DNA of 64,000 nt from JAWMQL01 sp033283165. Its GTDB lineage: Bacteria > Pseudomonadota > Gammaproteobacteria > Pseudomonadales > Halieaceae. The stretch covers positions 310,001 through 374,000 of the forward strand of contig JAWMQL010000003.1 of the NCBI GenBank assembly GCA_033283165.1, written 5' to 3'. The translations under genes were made by a program, and so were the position numbers. Of the stretch, positions 7,792-15,783 are shown piece after piece; position 1 is the first letter of the stretch, and every line of letters starts with the position of its first letter. Under the pieces are notes generated by a model. It was not told the origin of the DNA. It saw nothing but the letters and a program-made list of their open reading frames with translations, and did not search any database.

Positions 7792-10164
7792 ATGAAACCA
7801 TCCAAGCGACCGTTGGCAGTGGCAATCGCCGGTATTTTAGCGGTGGAATCCGGCGCTGTGCTGGCGCAGGGCATACTCGAAGAGGTGGTGGTTACCGCGC
7901 AGAAGCGGGAAGCCAGTGTCACCGACCTGGGCCTGACCGTCACCGCCTTTTCCGGTGACACCCTGCGATCCCTCGGGGTTGACCAGCCGATTGACCTGGC
8001 CGCCCAGACACCCGGCCTGGTGATCAACAATACATTGGGCGATTCCCAGCCCGCGGTGATGATTCGCGGTGTCGGGCTCAACGACTTCAACACCAACGCC
8101 AATCCGGGCGTCGCCGTCTACGTGGATGAAAACTACCAGGCCATCGGCGCCATGCTGACCTTCTCCATGTACGACATCGACCGGGTGGAAGTCCTCAAGG
8201 GCCCCCAGGGCACCCTGTACGGGCGCAACACCACCGGTGGCGCGGTGTCCATTTTCACCAAGCAGCCCACCGAGGAACTGGATGGCTACATTTCCGGCGA
8301 TTTCGGCGACTACGACCGCTCCCGCATCGAAGGCGCGATCGGCACCGGCCTGACGGACTCCGTGCGTTTCCGGGTATCCGGTTTCAAGGAGCGCCAGCGG
8401 GAGGGCTACCAGACCGACTTGATTACCGGCAAGGATCACGGCGAAAAGGACAAGTACGGCGTGCGGGGCCAGCTGGCGATCGACTTCTCCGACACCGTCG
8501 ATGCCGTGATCCGCTACACCTACGGCAAGGACGAGTCGGACTCGCAGATACCACAAATTGCCGAGGGCCTGGCTACCCTGCAGTTTTACTATTACACCTT
8601 CTACCAGGGGACCCAGAACGACATCGACTTCTACGATGTCCTGAAGGGCGACCAGGAGTCCTTCCTCGATATTACCCAGGACTCTGTGGGTGTCACCCTG
8701 AACGCCGACCTGGGCTTTGCCACCCTGACGTCGGTAACCAGTTACGACGAGGTGGACCACCGCAACGTGGTGGAAGCGGTCGGCGTGGAAAACCCCATCC
8801 AGCACCTGGACTACGGCGGCGAACTGGAAAACTTCAGCCAGGAACTGCGCCTGACCTCCAATGAGGCTGAAATCGTCGACTGGATTGTCGGTCTCTACTA
8901 TTCCGATACCAAGCAGGACAATGTCTCCTCGATCGACGTCACCGGCGGGATCGGTGCCGGCCTGTACTACGTGTATGGCCTGACCGACGGTGTTCAGATG
9001 ACCCAGGCCGATGTCATTTATGATCAGCAGATGGAAACCATGGCCGTGTTCGCGCACACGGAGTGGCACCTCTCTGACACCCTGAAACTGACGGTTGGAG
9101 CCCGCTTCTCCCGCGACGACCTGGACTACGATGTCATGATGGTCACGCCGGGGCCCTGCGACGGCCCCGCCTGTGCGGTGGCCGCCGATTACGGCCTGCT
9201 GGACGCCGACAGCGCCTTCAACACCCTGCTTAACTACGGCGAATTTCTGACCTGGTACTACGGCGGCGCCGAAGGCGCGCCCCCCACCCCGCGGACCAAC
9301 GCCGTGACGTCAGCCAACTCCGATAGCAAGAAGGAGGACAACTTCAGCTGGCGCCTGGCCCTGGACTACACGCCCGCCGACGAGGTGCTGCTGTTCGGAT
9401 CGGTCTCCAACGGGGTCAAGTCTCACGGTTTCCACGGGGGTATCGTACTGTTCGACGATGGCTACCAACCCTACGACCCGGAGGATCTGCTGGCTTACGA
9501 GTTGGGTGCCAAGGTCGGCCTGCTCGACGGCAACATGCAGGTCAACGGCGCCGTGTTCTATTACGACTACGAGGACCTGCAGGCCATCGCCTCGCTGGAC
9601 CCGGGCATCGGCCTGCCCAACGACGTGTTGACCAATTTCGCCGAGGCCAAGATCACCGGCGCCGAACTGGACGTGACCTGGTCACCGGTGGGGGGCTTGA
9701 CCACGCGCGTCGGCGCCAGCTGGCTCGATACCGAGCTCAAGGATCCCGACATCAGCTCGTCAGTGCCCGTATTCCCGGGGCTGGAGCCGGTCAAGGGCGC
9801 CGACCTGGCCTACGCACCCGAGTTCACCCTGTCGGCACTGGTGCGCTACGACTTCAATATCAGCAGCGGGCTGGACATGTACCTGCAGGTCGACGGCGAT
9901 TACTCCGACGAGCAGCTGACCTACCCGGGCCGCCCCGACAGTGTGCTGGTGGACCGCACGATCTATAACGCGCGCATCGGCATCAGGGACACGGAGGATC
10001 GCTGGGAAGTGGCCCTGTACGGTCGCAACCTGGGTGACGAGGAGTACAACACCTATTCCTACAGTACCAATGACGGCTCCTTCTCGGACTTCGGCCCGGT
10101 GCAGGAAAACCATATCGGCAATCCCCGTATTTACGGCCTGAACCTGCAATACAACTTCTTCTAG
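7792..10164 (+). CDS. TonB-dependent outer membrane receptor
   Basis: A 790-residue protein with a Sec signal peptide (cleavage probably after AVLAQG near residue 26), then a TonB-box-like EEVVVTAQKRE, a plug domain with the RVEVLKGPQGTLYGRNTTGG signature, and a beta-barrel ending in an aromatic residue (LQYNFF), as required for outer membrane insertion. Such receptors import large or scarce ligands (siderophores, glycans, lipophilic compounds) using TonB energy. An AAGGAAGG site precedes the ATG. A strong terminator follows. Downstream genes encode a chitinase-like enzyme and a lactonase-like hydrolase, but the terminator separates them, so the ligand cannot be inferred confidently. Confidence 0.92.
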   Translation: MKPSKRPLAVAIAGILAVESGAVLAQGILEEVVVTAQKREASVTDLGLTVTAFSGDTLRSLGVDQPIDLAAQTPGLVINNTLGDSQPAVMIRGVGLNDFNTNANPGVAVYVDENYQAIGAMLTFSMYDIDRVEVLKGPQGTLYGRNTTGGAVSIFTKQPTEELDGYISGDFGDYDRSRIEGAIGTGLTDSVRFRVSGFKERQREGYQTDLITGKDHGEKDKYGVRGQLAIDFSDTVDAVIRYTYGKDESDSQIPQIAEGLATLQFYYYTFYQGTQNDIDFYDVLKGDQESFLDITQDSVGVTLNADLGFATLTSVTSYDEVDHRNVVEAVGVENPIQHLDYGGELENFSQELRLTSNEAEIVDWIVGLYYSDTKQDNVSSIDVTGGIGAGLYYVYGLTDGVQMTQADVIYDQQMETMAVFAHTEWHLSDTLKLTVGARFSRDDLDYDVMMVTPGPCDGPACAVAADYGLLDADSAFNTLLNYGEFLTWYYGGAEGAPPTPRTNAVTSANSDSKKEDNFSWRLALDYTPADEVLLFGSVSNGVKSHGFHGGIVLFDDGYQPYDPEDLLAYELGAKVGLLDGNMQVNGAVFYYDYEDLQAIASLDPGIGLPNDVLTNFAEAKITGAELDVTWSPVGGLTTRVGASWLDTELKDPDISSSVPVFPGLEPVKGADLAYAPEFTLSALVRYDFNISSGLDMYLQVDGDYSDEQLTYPGRPDSVLVDRTIYNARIGIRDTEDRWEVALYGRNLGDEEYNTYSYSTNDGSFSDFGPVQENHIGNPRIYGLNLQYNFF

Positions 10165-10190
10165 CAGGTAATCCGGCAACCAGTTCCCAG

Positions 10191-10214
10191 GGCGATCTTC
10201 GGATCGCCTTTTTT
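10191..10214 (+). terminator. Rho-independent terminator with UUCG loop
   Basis: A perfect 7-bp stem GGCGATC/GATCGCC closes a TTCG tetraloop and is followed by six T residues. It lies 26 bases after the TonB receptor stop, the classic form of an intrinsic terminator. Confidence 0.92.
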
Positions 10215-10315
10215 GTGCCTGGTCGAGAAGTCCCATGACAGCGCGCATCCACTGTACTAACCTTTTCCAGGTCAACCACGTGCGAAAACGCCCCTGGAAG
10301 GAGAGGCAGGTGAGT

Positions 10316-11587
10316 ATGCCCTTCAAGCCAACCCTACTGATAATCCTGGTTGCCTCACTCTGGTCAGCGAGCGGCAGCGCCTACGACTGCACCGGCCTGC
10401 CCGAGTGGAAGCGCCAGCACTATTACCTCTTCGGTGACCAGGTGCAGTTCATGGGTTTCGCCTACGAAAATCGCGCCGAGGCCTCCAAGCGGGATCGACC
10501 CGATCAGGGCGATCCCTGGGTTCTGCTCGGCCCATGCGATCCCCCCGATGACGGCGGCGGCAATGGCGATACGGGTGAGCCGGTAGACCCACAACCCCTG
10601 TCCATTTTCGGCGTCTGGCACTGCGGCAACACCTTCTGCGACTGGAGCCAGGAACGAACTCCCGAGGAGTTCGCTGCGGCGAATGGCTGGCTGTTCGACC
10701 GGGACGGCAACCCGGGCACGCCCGGCGATCCCGCGGTGAATCTCGTGGTGCTGAGCTTTCTCCAGCCCCTGGCCCTGCTGCAGGGGCGTACTGACAACGC
10801 GTTTGAGGCAGGGATCCCCGTGGGTATGACACCGGAGCTCGTCGCATACATTAAGGACCGCGATATCCGCGTGCTGCTGTCCGTGGGCGGCGTGACCTAC
10901 ACCGATTTCTGGAATGAGGCGCTGGTCACGGATCCCGCATCGCTTGCCGAGGCCGCGGTTAATGCGGTATCTCACCTGGGCGCGGACGGACTGGAAATCG
11001 ACTGGGAGAACGGCCGGCCCGACGCCGCACAACTGGCGGGCATCGAGACCTTTATCGAGACGTACAATACCCTGGCCGACGCCACACTACCCGAGACGGT
11101 ACTGACGCTCGACCTTGCAGTCGGCAATCGCTACCTGCAGGAACTGAGCCGGCGCGCCGCGGCGGACTGGCTGCCCAGTGGCAAGATCGACTACATCAAC
11201 GCCATGGTGCCACGGGGCGACCCCGACACAGACCAGTGGCAGGAGCACATCGACGGTAAATCGCAATACGACCCACCGATCCTGCCGAAAGCGCCGGCCA
11301 AGGTTGCGGTCAGTCTCTGGTTGACCGACAGCCGCCGGCCGAATGCCAACTGCGTTGATTTCAGCGCCTCATCGCTGTTGGCAACGTCCGACTATGTGCA
11401 GACGGTGCTGGCCAACGGTGCAGGCTCCAGTCACGGCATGCTGGGCTATATGCTGTGGGCGGGGGAGTGTCCGTCTTCGCGCAATGTCTGCACCTCGCCA
11501 CCGAATACCTGTGAGGGCGGCATGGGCGCCGCTGCGGATTATTTCCAGATCCAGCCCCTGGATTTTTCCCTATTGCGCCAGGAATGA
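10316..11587 (+). CDS. Secreted GH18 chitinase-like glycoside hydrolase with chitin-binding module
   Basis: A 423-residue exported protein. A Sec signal (hydrophobic LLIILVASLW, cleavage near ASGSA) is followed at residues 24-75 by a small aromatic module (YDCTGLPEWKR, then WVLLGPC) resembling CBM5/12 chitin-binding domains. A Gly/Asp/Pro-rich linker and a GH18 barrel come next. The active-site motif is DGLEIDWE at residues 224-231: the proton donor E231 is present, but the usual second Asp of DxxDxDxE is Glu (E227). The ATG after GGAGAGG was chosen over upstream starts because it begins the signal peptide. It probably degrades chitin or a related aminopolysaccharide; substrate-assisted catalysis may be altered. 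Confidence 0.82.
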   Translation: MPFKPTLLIILVASLWSASGSAYDCTGLPEWKRQHYYLFGDQVQFMGFAYENRAEASKRDRPDQGDPWVLLGPCDPPDDGGGNGDTGEPVDPQPLSIFGVWHCGNTFCDWSQERTPEEFAAANGWLFDRDGNPGTPGDPAVNLVVLSFLQPLALLQGRTDNAFEAGIPVGMTPELVAYIKDRDIRVLLSVGGVTYTDFWNEALVTDPASLAEAAVNAVSHLGADGLEIDWENGRPDAAQLAGIETFIETYNTLADATLPETVLTLDLAVGNRYLQELSRRAAADWLPSGKIDYINAMVPRGDPDTDQWQEHIDGKSQYDPPILPKAPAKVAVSLWLTDSRRPNANCVDFSASSLLATSDYVQTVLANGAGSSHGMLGYMLWAGECPSSRNVCTSPPNTCEGGMGAAADYFQIQPLDFSLLRQE

Positions 11588-11661
11588 ACGCGATACGGTG
11601 AGTCACCTGGCAGTGTGAAGGGATTCGCCGCGCCTGAGTATCCACCCTATACTGAAAACTT

Positions 11662-12468
11662 ATGAAATACCTCTTCAGCCTCCTCATGTTGTTTTCTGTC
11701 CAGCTGCAGGCCGGGCCGAAGCTCTATGTCTTCGACTGCGGCCTGATCAACCTGGATAACCTGGCCATGTTCAACCTCAAGGCCGGGGAATCCCCGGTCC
11801 GGCAAATGTTCGTGCCCTGCTACCTTGTCGAGCATCCAAGGGGCAGGTTGCTGTTCGACGGTGGCCTGCCAAAAAATGTTGCGGACAGTGAAGACCCGGT
11901 GGCCATCGAGGGGGGCTCACTGGTTTACGATCGCTGGATCGCCGAGCAGCTGGCGGACATGGGACTGGGCCCGGCGGACATCGACTTCGCGAGTTATTCG
12001 CACCTGCACTTCGATCACGCCGGCGCCGCCAACGCTTTCCTGGAGTCCGACGTCCTGATGCAGAAGCGGGAATGGGATGGTGCCTTTGGTGAGGGCGCGT
12101 CTTTTACCGACACCTCACTGTTCAATGGCCTGCAACACGCCAGGGTCACCTTCATCGACGGCGACCACGATGTGTTCGGGGATGGCAGCGTGCGACTCGT
12201 ATTTACCCCCGGTCACACCCCCGGACACCAGTCGTTGCTGCTGCAACTCGACAACACCGGGCAGATACTGCTTTCCGGTGATCTCTACCACACCCGCGCC
12301 AACCGCGCACTGCGCCGGGTACCGACCTTCAACAGCAACGAACAGCAAACCCTGGAGTCCATGGACCGGGTGGAAAAGCTGCTGGCGGAAACGGGCGCCA
12401 CCTTGTGGATAGAGCACGACAAGGTATTGGCTGACGGCCTGAAAAAAGCGCCGCAGTACTACGACTGA
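11662..12468 (+). CDS. Exported metallo-beta-lactamase-fold hydrolase, AHL-lactonase-like
   Basis: A 268-residue protein with a cleavable signal peptide (MKYLFSLLMLFSVQLQAG) and a metallo-beta-lactamase fold. Zinc ligands are visible: SHLHFDH at H114, H116, D118 and H119, GHTPGH with H185/H189, D207 in SGDLYH, and H252 in IEHDK. This pattern and the DCGL and VPCYLVEHPRG segments match the AiiA/AttM branch that opens N-acyl-homoserine lactones. Most of those are cytoplasmic, so the export signal is notable; it would act in the periplasm or outside. It follows the GH18 gene by 74 bases. Other lactones or esters remain possible substrates. Confidence 0.8.
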   Translation: MKYLFSLLMLFSVQLQAGPKLYVFDCGLINLDNLAMFNLKAGESPVRQMFVPCYLVEHPRGRLLFDGGLPKNVADSEDPVAIEGGSLVYDRWIAEQLADMGLGPADIDFASYSHLHFDHAGAANAFLESDVLMQKREWDGAFGEGASFTDTSLFNGLQHARVTFIDGDHDVFGDGSVRLVFTPGHTPGHQSLLLQLDNTGQILLSGDLYHTRANRALRRVPTFNSNEQQTLESMDRVEKLLAETGATLWIEHDKVLADGLKKAPQYYD

Positions 12469-12488
12469 AGGATTATCCGGGGGCACAT

Positions 12489-13406
12489 ATGCAACTGCCA
12501 GAACGAACTCGAGTGTACCAGTGCCACCATTTTGACAGCACTCGCTGGGATTACTTCACGCCACGCGATGACGACATCATCATCGCCACCTCCTACAAGG
12601 CCGGGACCACCTGGACCCAGGGCATCGTCGCCAACCTGCTGTTCCCGGACGGTCACTTCCCGGCCTCGCCCGCGGACCTGTCCCCCTGGCTGGACATGCG
12701 CTACGTACCGCTGGAGGTATTCCTCAATGGTCTTGAGGCACAGAGCCATCGCCGGTTTATCAAGACTCACCTGCCACTGGACGGCATGCGCTACGAACCC
12801 CGGCTGAAGTACGTCTACGTGTCCCGCGATGGCCGCGATGTCTTCATGTCGATGTGGAACCACTACAGCCACATGACGCCCGAATCGTTAGCGCACCTGA
12901 ACGACATTCCTGGTCGGGTGGGTGAGCCCCTGCCCGCCCCGCCGAAGGATATCCACGAATTCTGGCACGGCTGGGTCAGCAGGAGCCTGTTCGATAACGA
13001 GGTCGGCGGCTGGCCCTTCTGGTCACACCTGTCCAACGTCCAGGGCTGGTGGGATTATCGCGACCTGCCCAATATCGAGTTCTTCCATTTCAACGACCTG
13101 GTAATCGACCCCGAGGGCGAAATGCGGCGCCTGGCCGATTACCTGGACATCGAGGTTCCCGAGGCGGCCTGGCCGCGCATTCTTGAGGCAACTTCGTTCC
13201 CCGGCATGAAATCGAAGGCGGAGGAGTATGCCCCGGCCGGCGGCTTTTTCTGGCAGGGCGGTGCGCAAACCTTCATCAATAAGGGTACCAACGGCCGTTG
13301 GCGGGAAGTGCTCAGCCAGGAGGAGCTTGCGCAATACGACGCCCTCTGCAAGAGCACCCTTAGCCCGGACTGCCGTGAGTGGCTTGAAAACGGCCGGCTA
13401 GGATGA
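12489..13406 (+). CDS. Sulfotransferase family 1 (cytosolic type)
   Basis: A 305-residue PAPS-dependent sulfotransferase of the soluble type used for small alcohols, phenols and steroids. The 5'-phosphosulfate site is TSYKAGTTWTQ at residues 34-44 (K37), and the 3'-phosphate site is KYVYVSRDGRDVFMSMWNHY. A C-terminal GTNGRWREVLS matches the usual RKG(x)xGDWK-like PAPS-binding region, with the first Arg replaced. It starts 20 bases after the lactonase gene, so they are probably co-transcribed. It differs in type from the TPR-linked sulfotransferase upstream. The acceptor is not predictable from sequence. Confidence 0.88.
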   Translation: MQLPERTRVYQCHHFDSTRWDYFTPRDDDIIIATSYKAGTTWTQGIVANLLFPDGHFPASPADLSPWLDMRYVPLEVFLNGLEAQSHRRFIKTHLPLDGMRYEPRLKYVYVSRDGRDVFMSMWNHYSHMTPESLAHLNDIPGRVGEPLPAPPKDIHEFWHGWVSRSLFDNEVGGWPFWSHLSNVQGWWDYRDLPNIEFFHFNDLVIDPEGEMRRLADYLDIEVPEAAWPRILEATSFPGMKSKAEEYAPAGGFFWQGGAQTFINKGTNGRWREVLSQEELAQYDALCKSTLSPDCREWLENGRLG

Positions 13407-13427
13407 AACAGGGGCCAACCCCCGGCA

Positions 13428-14450
13428 TCAGCTGAAGAACGCCGCGCACAGCTCCACCGCTCGCGCCACACCCGCTTCGTCCACATCCTTGTGAGTCACC
13501 AGTCGCAGCACCTGCCCTCCCAGGGTCAGCACCCCGTTGGCGCGCAGAAAGTCTTCCAGCGGCTGCGCCTGTGCCGGGTCGTCGATGATTGCGAACACCA
13601 TATTGGTCTGCACTGAACCGGGGTCGCAGGTGATTCCGGGAACCTGCGCCAGGCCCTCGGCCAGGCGCAAGGCGTTGGCGTGATCCTCCGCCAGCCGGCC
13701 CACGTTGTGCTCCAGGGCATACAGGCCCGCCGCCGCCAGCATACCGGACTGCCGCATCCCGCCGCCCAGCACCTTGCGCCAGCGCCGCGCCTTCGCTACC
13801 AGCTTCGCACTGCCCGCCAACACCGACCCGGCGGGCGTGCCCAGTCCCTTGGACAGGCACAGCGACACGGTGTCGTAGTGCCGGGTAATTTCCTCCAGCG
13901 CCACCCCCTGCTTGACGCAGGCATTGAACAGTCGGGCGCCGTCCAGGTGCAGGCCCAGGCCGTGCTCGGCGCAAAACGCCCGGGCTTGGCCATGATAATG
14001 CAGCGGCAAGACTTCCCCGAAGCGGGTATTTTCCAGGCACAGCAGCCGGGTGCGGGCGAAGTGGCTGTCGTCGGCCTTGATCCTGGCCCTGACCTTTCCC
14101 AGGTCCAGGGTGGAATCCGGTTCGAACTCCAGCGGCTGGGGCTGGATGCTGCCCAGCACCGCGGCGCCGCCCCCCTCGTACTTGTAGGTGTGGGCCTCCT
14201 GCCCGACGATGTACTCATCGCCCCGCTCGCAGTGCGCCATCAGGCCCACCAGGTTGCTCTGGGTGCCGGAGGGCAGGAACAGCCCGGCCTCCTTGCCCGC
14301 CAGGTTCGCGACTGTTTCCTCCAGCTGCTTTACCGTGGGGTCGTCCCCCAGCACGTCGTCCCCCAGTTCCGCCTCCACCATCGCCTGTTTCATGGCGGCG
14401 CAGGGGCGGGTTACGGTATCGCTGCGCAGGTCGGCAATCAACTCAGTCAT
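13428..14450 (-). CDS. ltaE: Low-specificity L-threonine aldolase
   Basis: A 340-residue PLP enzyme that cleaves L-threonine or L-allo-threonine to glycine and acetaldehyde. It shows the family's opening LRSDTVT, GDDVLGDDPTVKQLE, the FLPSGTQSNL loop, and LHLDGARLFNA. The Schiff-base lysine is K201 in SLCLSKGLGTPAGS. The ATG preceded by GGAG at eight bases was chosen over a start twelve codons upstream. Size and motifs match E. coli LtaE. It is convergent with the sulfotransferase gene and divergent from the ATPase operon, so it seems to be a single-gene unit for glycine supply or threonine breakdown. Confidence 0.9.
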   Translation of the reverse strand: MTELIADLRSDTVTRPCAAMKQAMVEAELGDDVLGDDPTVKQLEETVANLAGKEAGLFLPSGTQSNLVGLMAHCERGDEYIVGQEAHTYKYEGGGAAVLGSIQPQPLEFEPDSTLDLGKVRARIKADDSHFARTRLLCLENTRFGEVLPLHYHGQARAFCAEHGLGLHLDGARLFNACVKQGVALEEITRHYDTVSLCLSKGLGTPAGSVLAGSAKLVAKARRWRKVLGGGMRQSGMLAAAGLYALEHNVGRLAEDHANALRLAEGLAQVPGITCDPGSVQTNMVFAIIDDPAQAQPLEDFLRANGVLTLGGQVLRLVTHKDVDEAGVARAVELCAAFFS

Positions 14451-14663
14451 GGCCTGTCTCCGAGTGGGGGAAACGCATGCTACCAATATCCCGCAATTAA
14501 TGTGAATCGCCGGGTTTAACCAGCATCGGAGCGGGCGCCAAAAATTTGCTCTGGATCAACTGCCGGTCATCGGCCGAATGCTAGAGTGCCAAGCTGGAAG
14601 GATTCTGTATTGCTTGCCAGTACGCTCAGCAGGTTCAGCCACTGGGCAAAGAAGGAGAATAAT

Positions 14664-15017
14664 ATGGCGGCCGGGCGAACTGACGACCGTACCGGGTCGG
14701 TGCGCGAGGCGATGGATCGGGTGCTCGCCGCCGAGCGGGAGGCGCAGGAGCAGATTGAGGCCTGCGCCCAGGAGAAAGAGGCTATCCTGGCCGACGCCCG
14801 GGACCGGGAACAGCGGATTCGCGACATCACGGAAACGCGCATCGGCCGGGTCAACACGAGTGCCCAGCGCGCCACCGCGGCACGCGTACGCGAGTTGCGT
14901 CGCGAGTCTGCCGAGCAACTGGCGCACATCGACCACGAACCCGGCAACACCGCGATAATTGCCCGCGCATCGGCCGAACTGGCGCGGCGCCTGACGAGCA
15001 GGGACCCGGGTGACTAG
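14664..15017 (+). CDS. V/A-type ATPase peripheral-stalk subunit (G/H-like)
   Basis: A 117-residue, highly charged alpha-helical protein, almost entirely coiled coil (VLAAEREAQEQIEACAQEKE). This is the character of the G (H) subunit that pairs with subunit E to form the outer stalks of V/A-type ATPases. The ATG with GAAGGAG upstream was chosen; an earlier in-frame ATG lacks such a site. It is the first gene of the ATPase operon, matching the position of subunit G in bacterial V-ATPase operons. Identification rests on context and composition because coiled-coil subunits have little sequence signature. Confidence 0.72.
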   Translation: MAAGRTDDRTGSVREAMDRVLAAEREAQEQIEACAQEKEAILADARDREQRIRDITETRIGRVNTSAQRATAARVRELRRESAEQLAHIDHEPGNTAIIARASAELARRLTSRDPGD

Positions 15018-15783
15018 CCACTTCGACTATGTCCAGGCGCGGCTCCAGGCCCGCCATGGCGGGCGTCCCGCCGAGGAGCGCTGGCGCCTGCTGGAGTCGA
15101 CCACGGACCTGGGGGGCTACCTGCAGCAGGCCCGCAACACCGGCCTGGCACCGTGGGTCCAGGTACTGACTCCGCAGATGGACGTTCACCCGATCGAGCA
15201 GTCCCTGCGCCGGCAGTGGCGCGCCTACAGCGTCGAAGTGGCCGGCTGGGTGCCCCAGGCCTGGCGCCCCGCCGTTTTGTGGACGGGCAGTTTGCCCGAT
15301 CTGCCCTTTGTGGCGCACCTGGCCCGCGGCGGCCAGGTCCAGCCCTGGATGCTGCTCGACCCGGTGCTGGCACCCCTCGCCCTGGAGGACCCGCAACGGC
15401 GCCAGGAATCCCTTGCGGCCAGCGCCCTGGCCGGGGTGGCCGACGCGGTCGCGCGCAAGCTGCCGCCCATGGCGGCCTGGCTGGAGGCCTGGGAAGCCAC
15501 CTGGCCGCCGGCGGCGGAAAGCGCCGTACTCGATCACCTGAAAAATCTCGCCGGCGACCACCTGGAGAGCGTCCAGGCGGAGCGCAGCGTACCGGTCGGG
15601 GAACCGCGCCACCACGCCCACCTGGTCCGACGCTTGACGGTCATTTTTCGCCGCGAAACCACCCGGATCGGCGCCGTCTTCGCCCACCTGGGCCTGGTCT
15701 CGCTGGATGTGGAGCGCCTGCGCCGTGGTCTCGTGCTGCGCGCTCTCTTCCCCGATATGCGGGAGCGTCCCCGATGGGCCTGA
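15010..15783 (+). CDS. V/A-type ATPase subunit C (AC39/d family)
   Basis: A 257-residue helical protein starting at a GTG that overlaps the previous stop by eight bases. The opening DYVQARLQARHGGRPAEERW resembles the V0D/AC39 family, the funnel-shaped subunit that links the central rotor to the membrane ring. It is shorter than typical subunit C (about 320 residues), so one of the three helical repeats may be reduced. It lies between the stalk subunit and subunit I, as expected. The family call depends partly on gene order. Confidence 0.72.
   Translation: MTSHFDYVQARLQARHGGRPAEERWRLLESTTDLGGYLQQARNTGLAPWVQVLTPQMDVHPIEQSLRRQWRAYSVEVAGWVPQAWRPAVLWTGSLPDLPFVAHLARGGQVQPWMLLDPVLAPLALEDPQRRQESLAASALAGVADAVARKLPPMAAWLEAWEATWPPAAESAVLDHLKNLAGDHLESVQAERSVPVGEPRHHAHLVRRLTVIFRRETTRIGAVFAHLGLVSLDVERLRRGLVLRALFPDMRERPRWA

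Noticed and set aside
15153..15773. Upstream extension of ATPase subunit I
   Set aside because: It reads through subunit C in another frame; the family sequence begins at the ATG overlapping subunit C.
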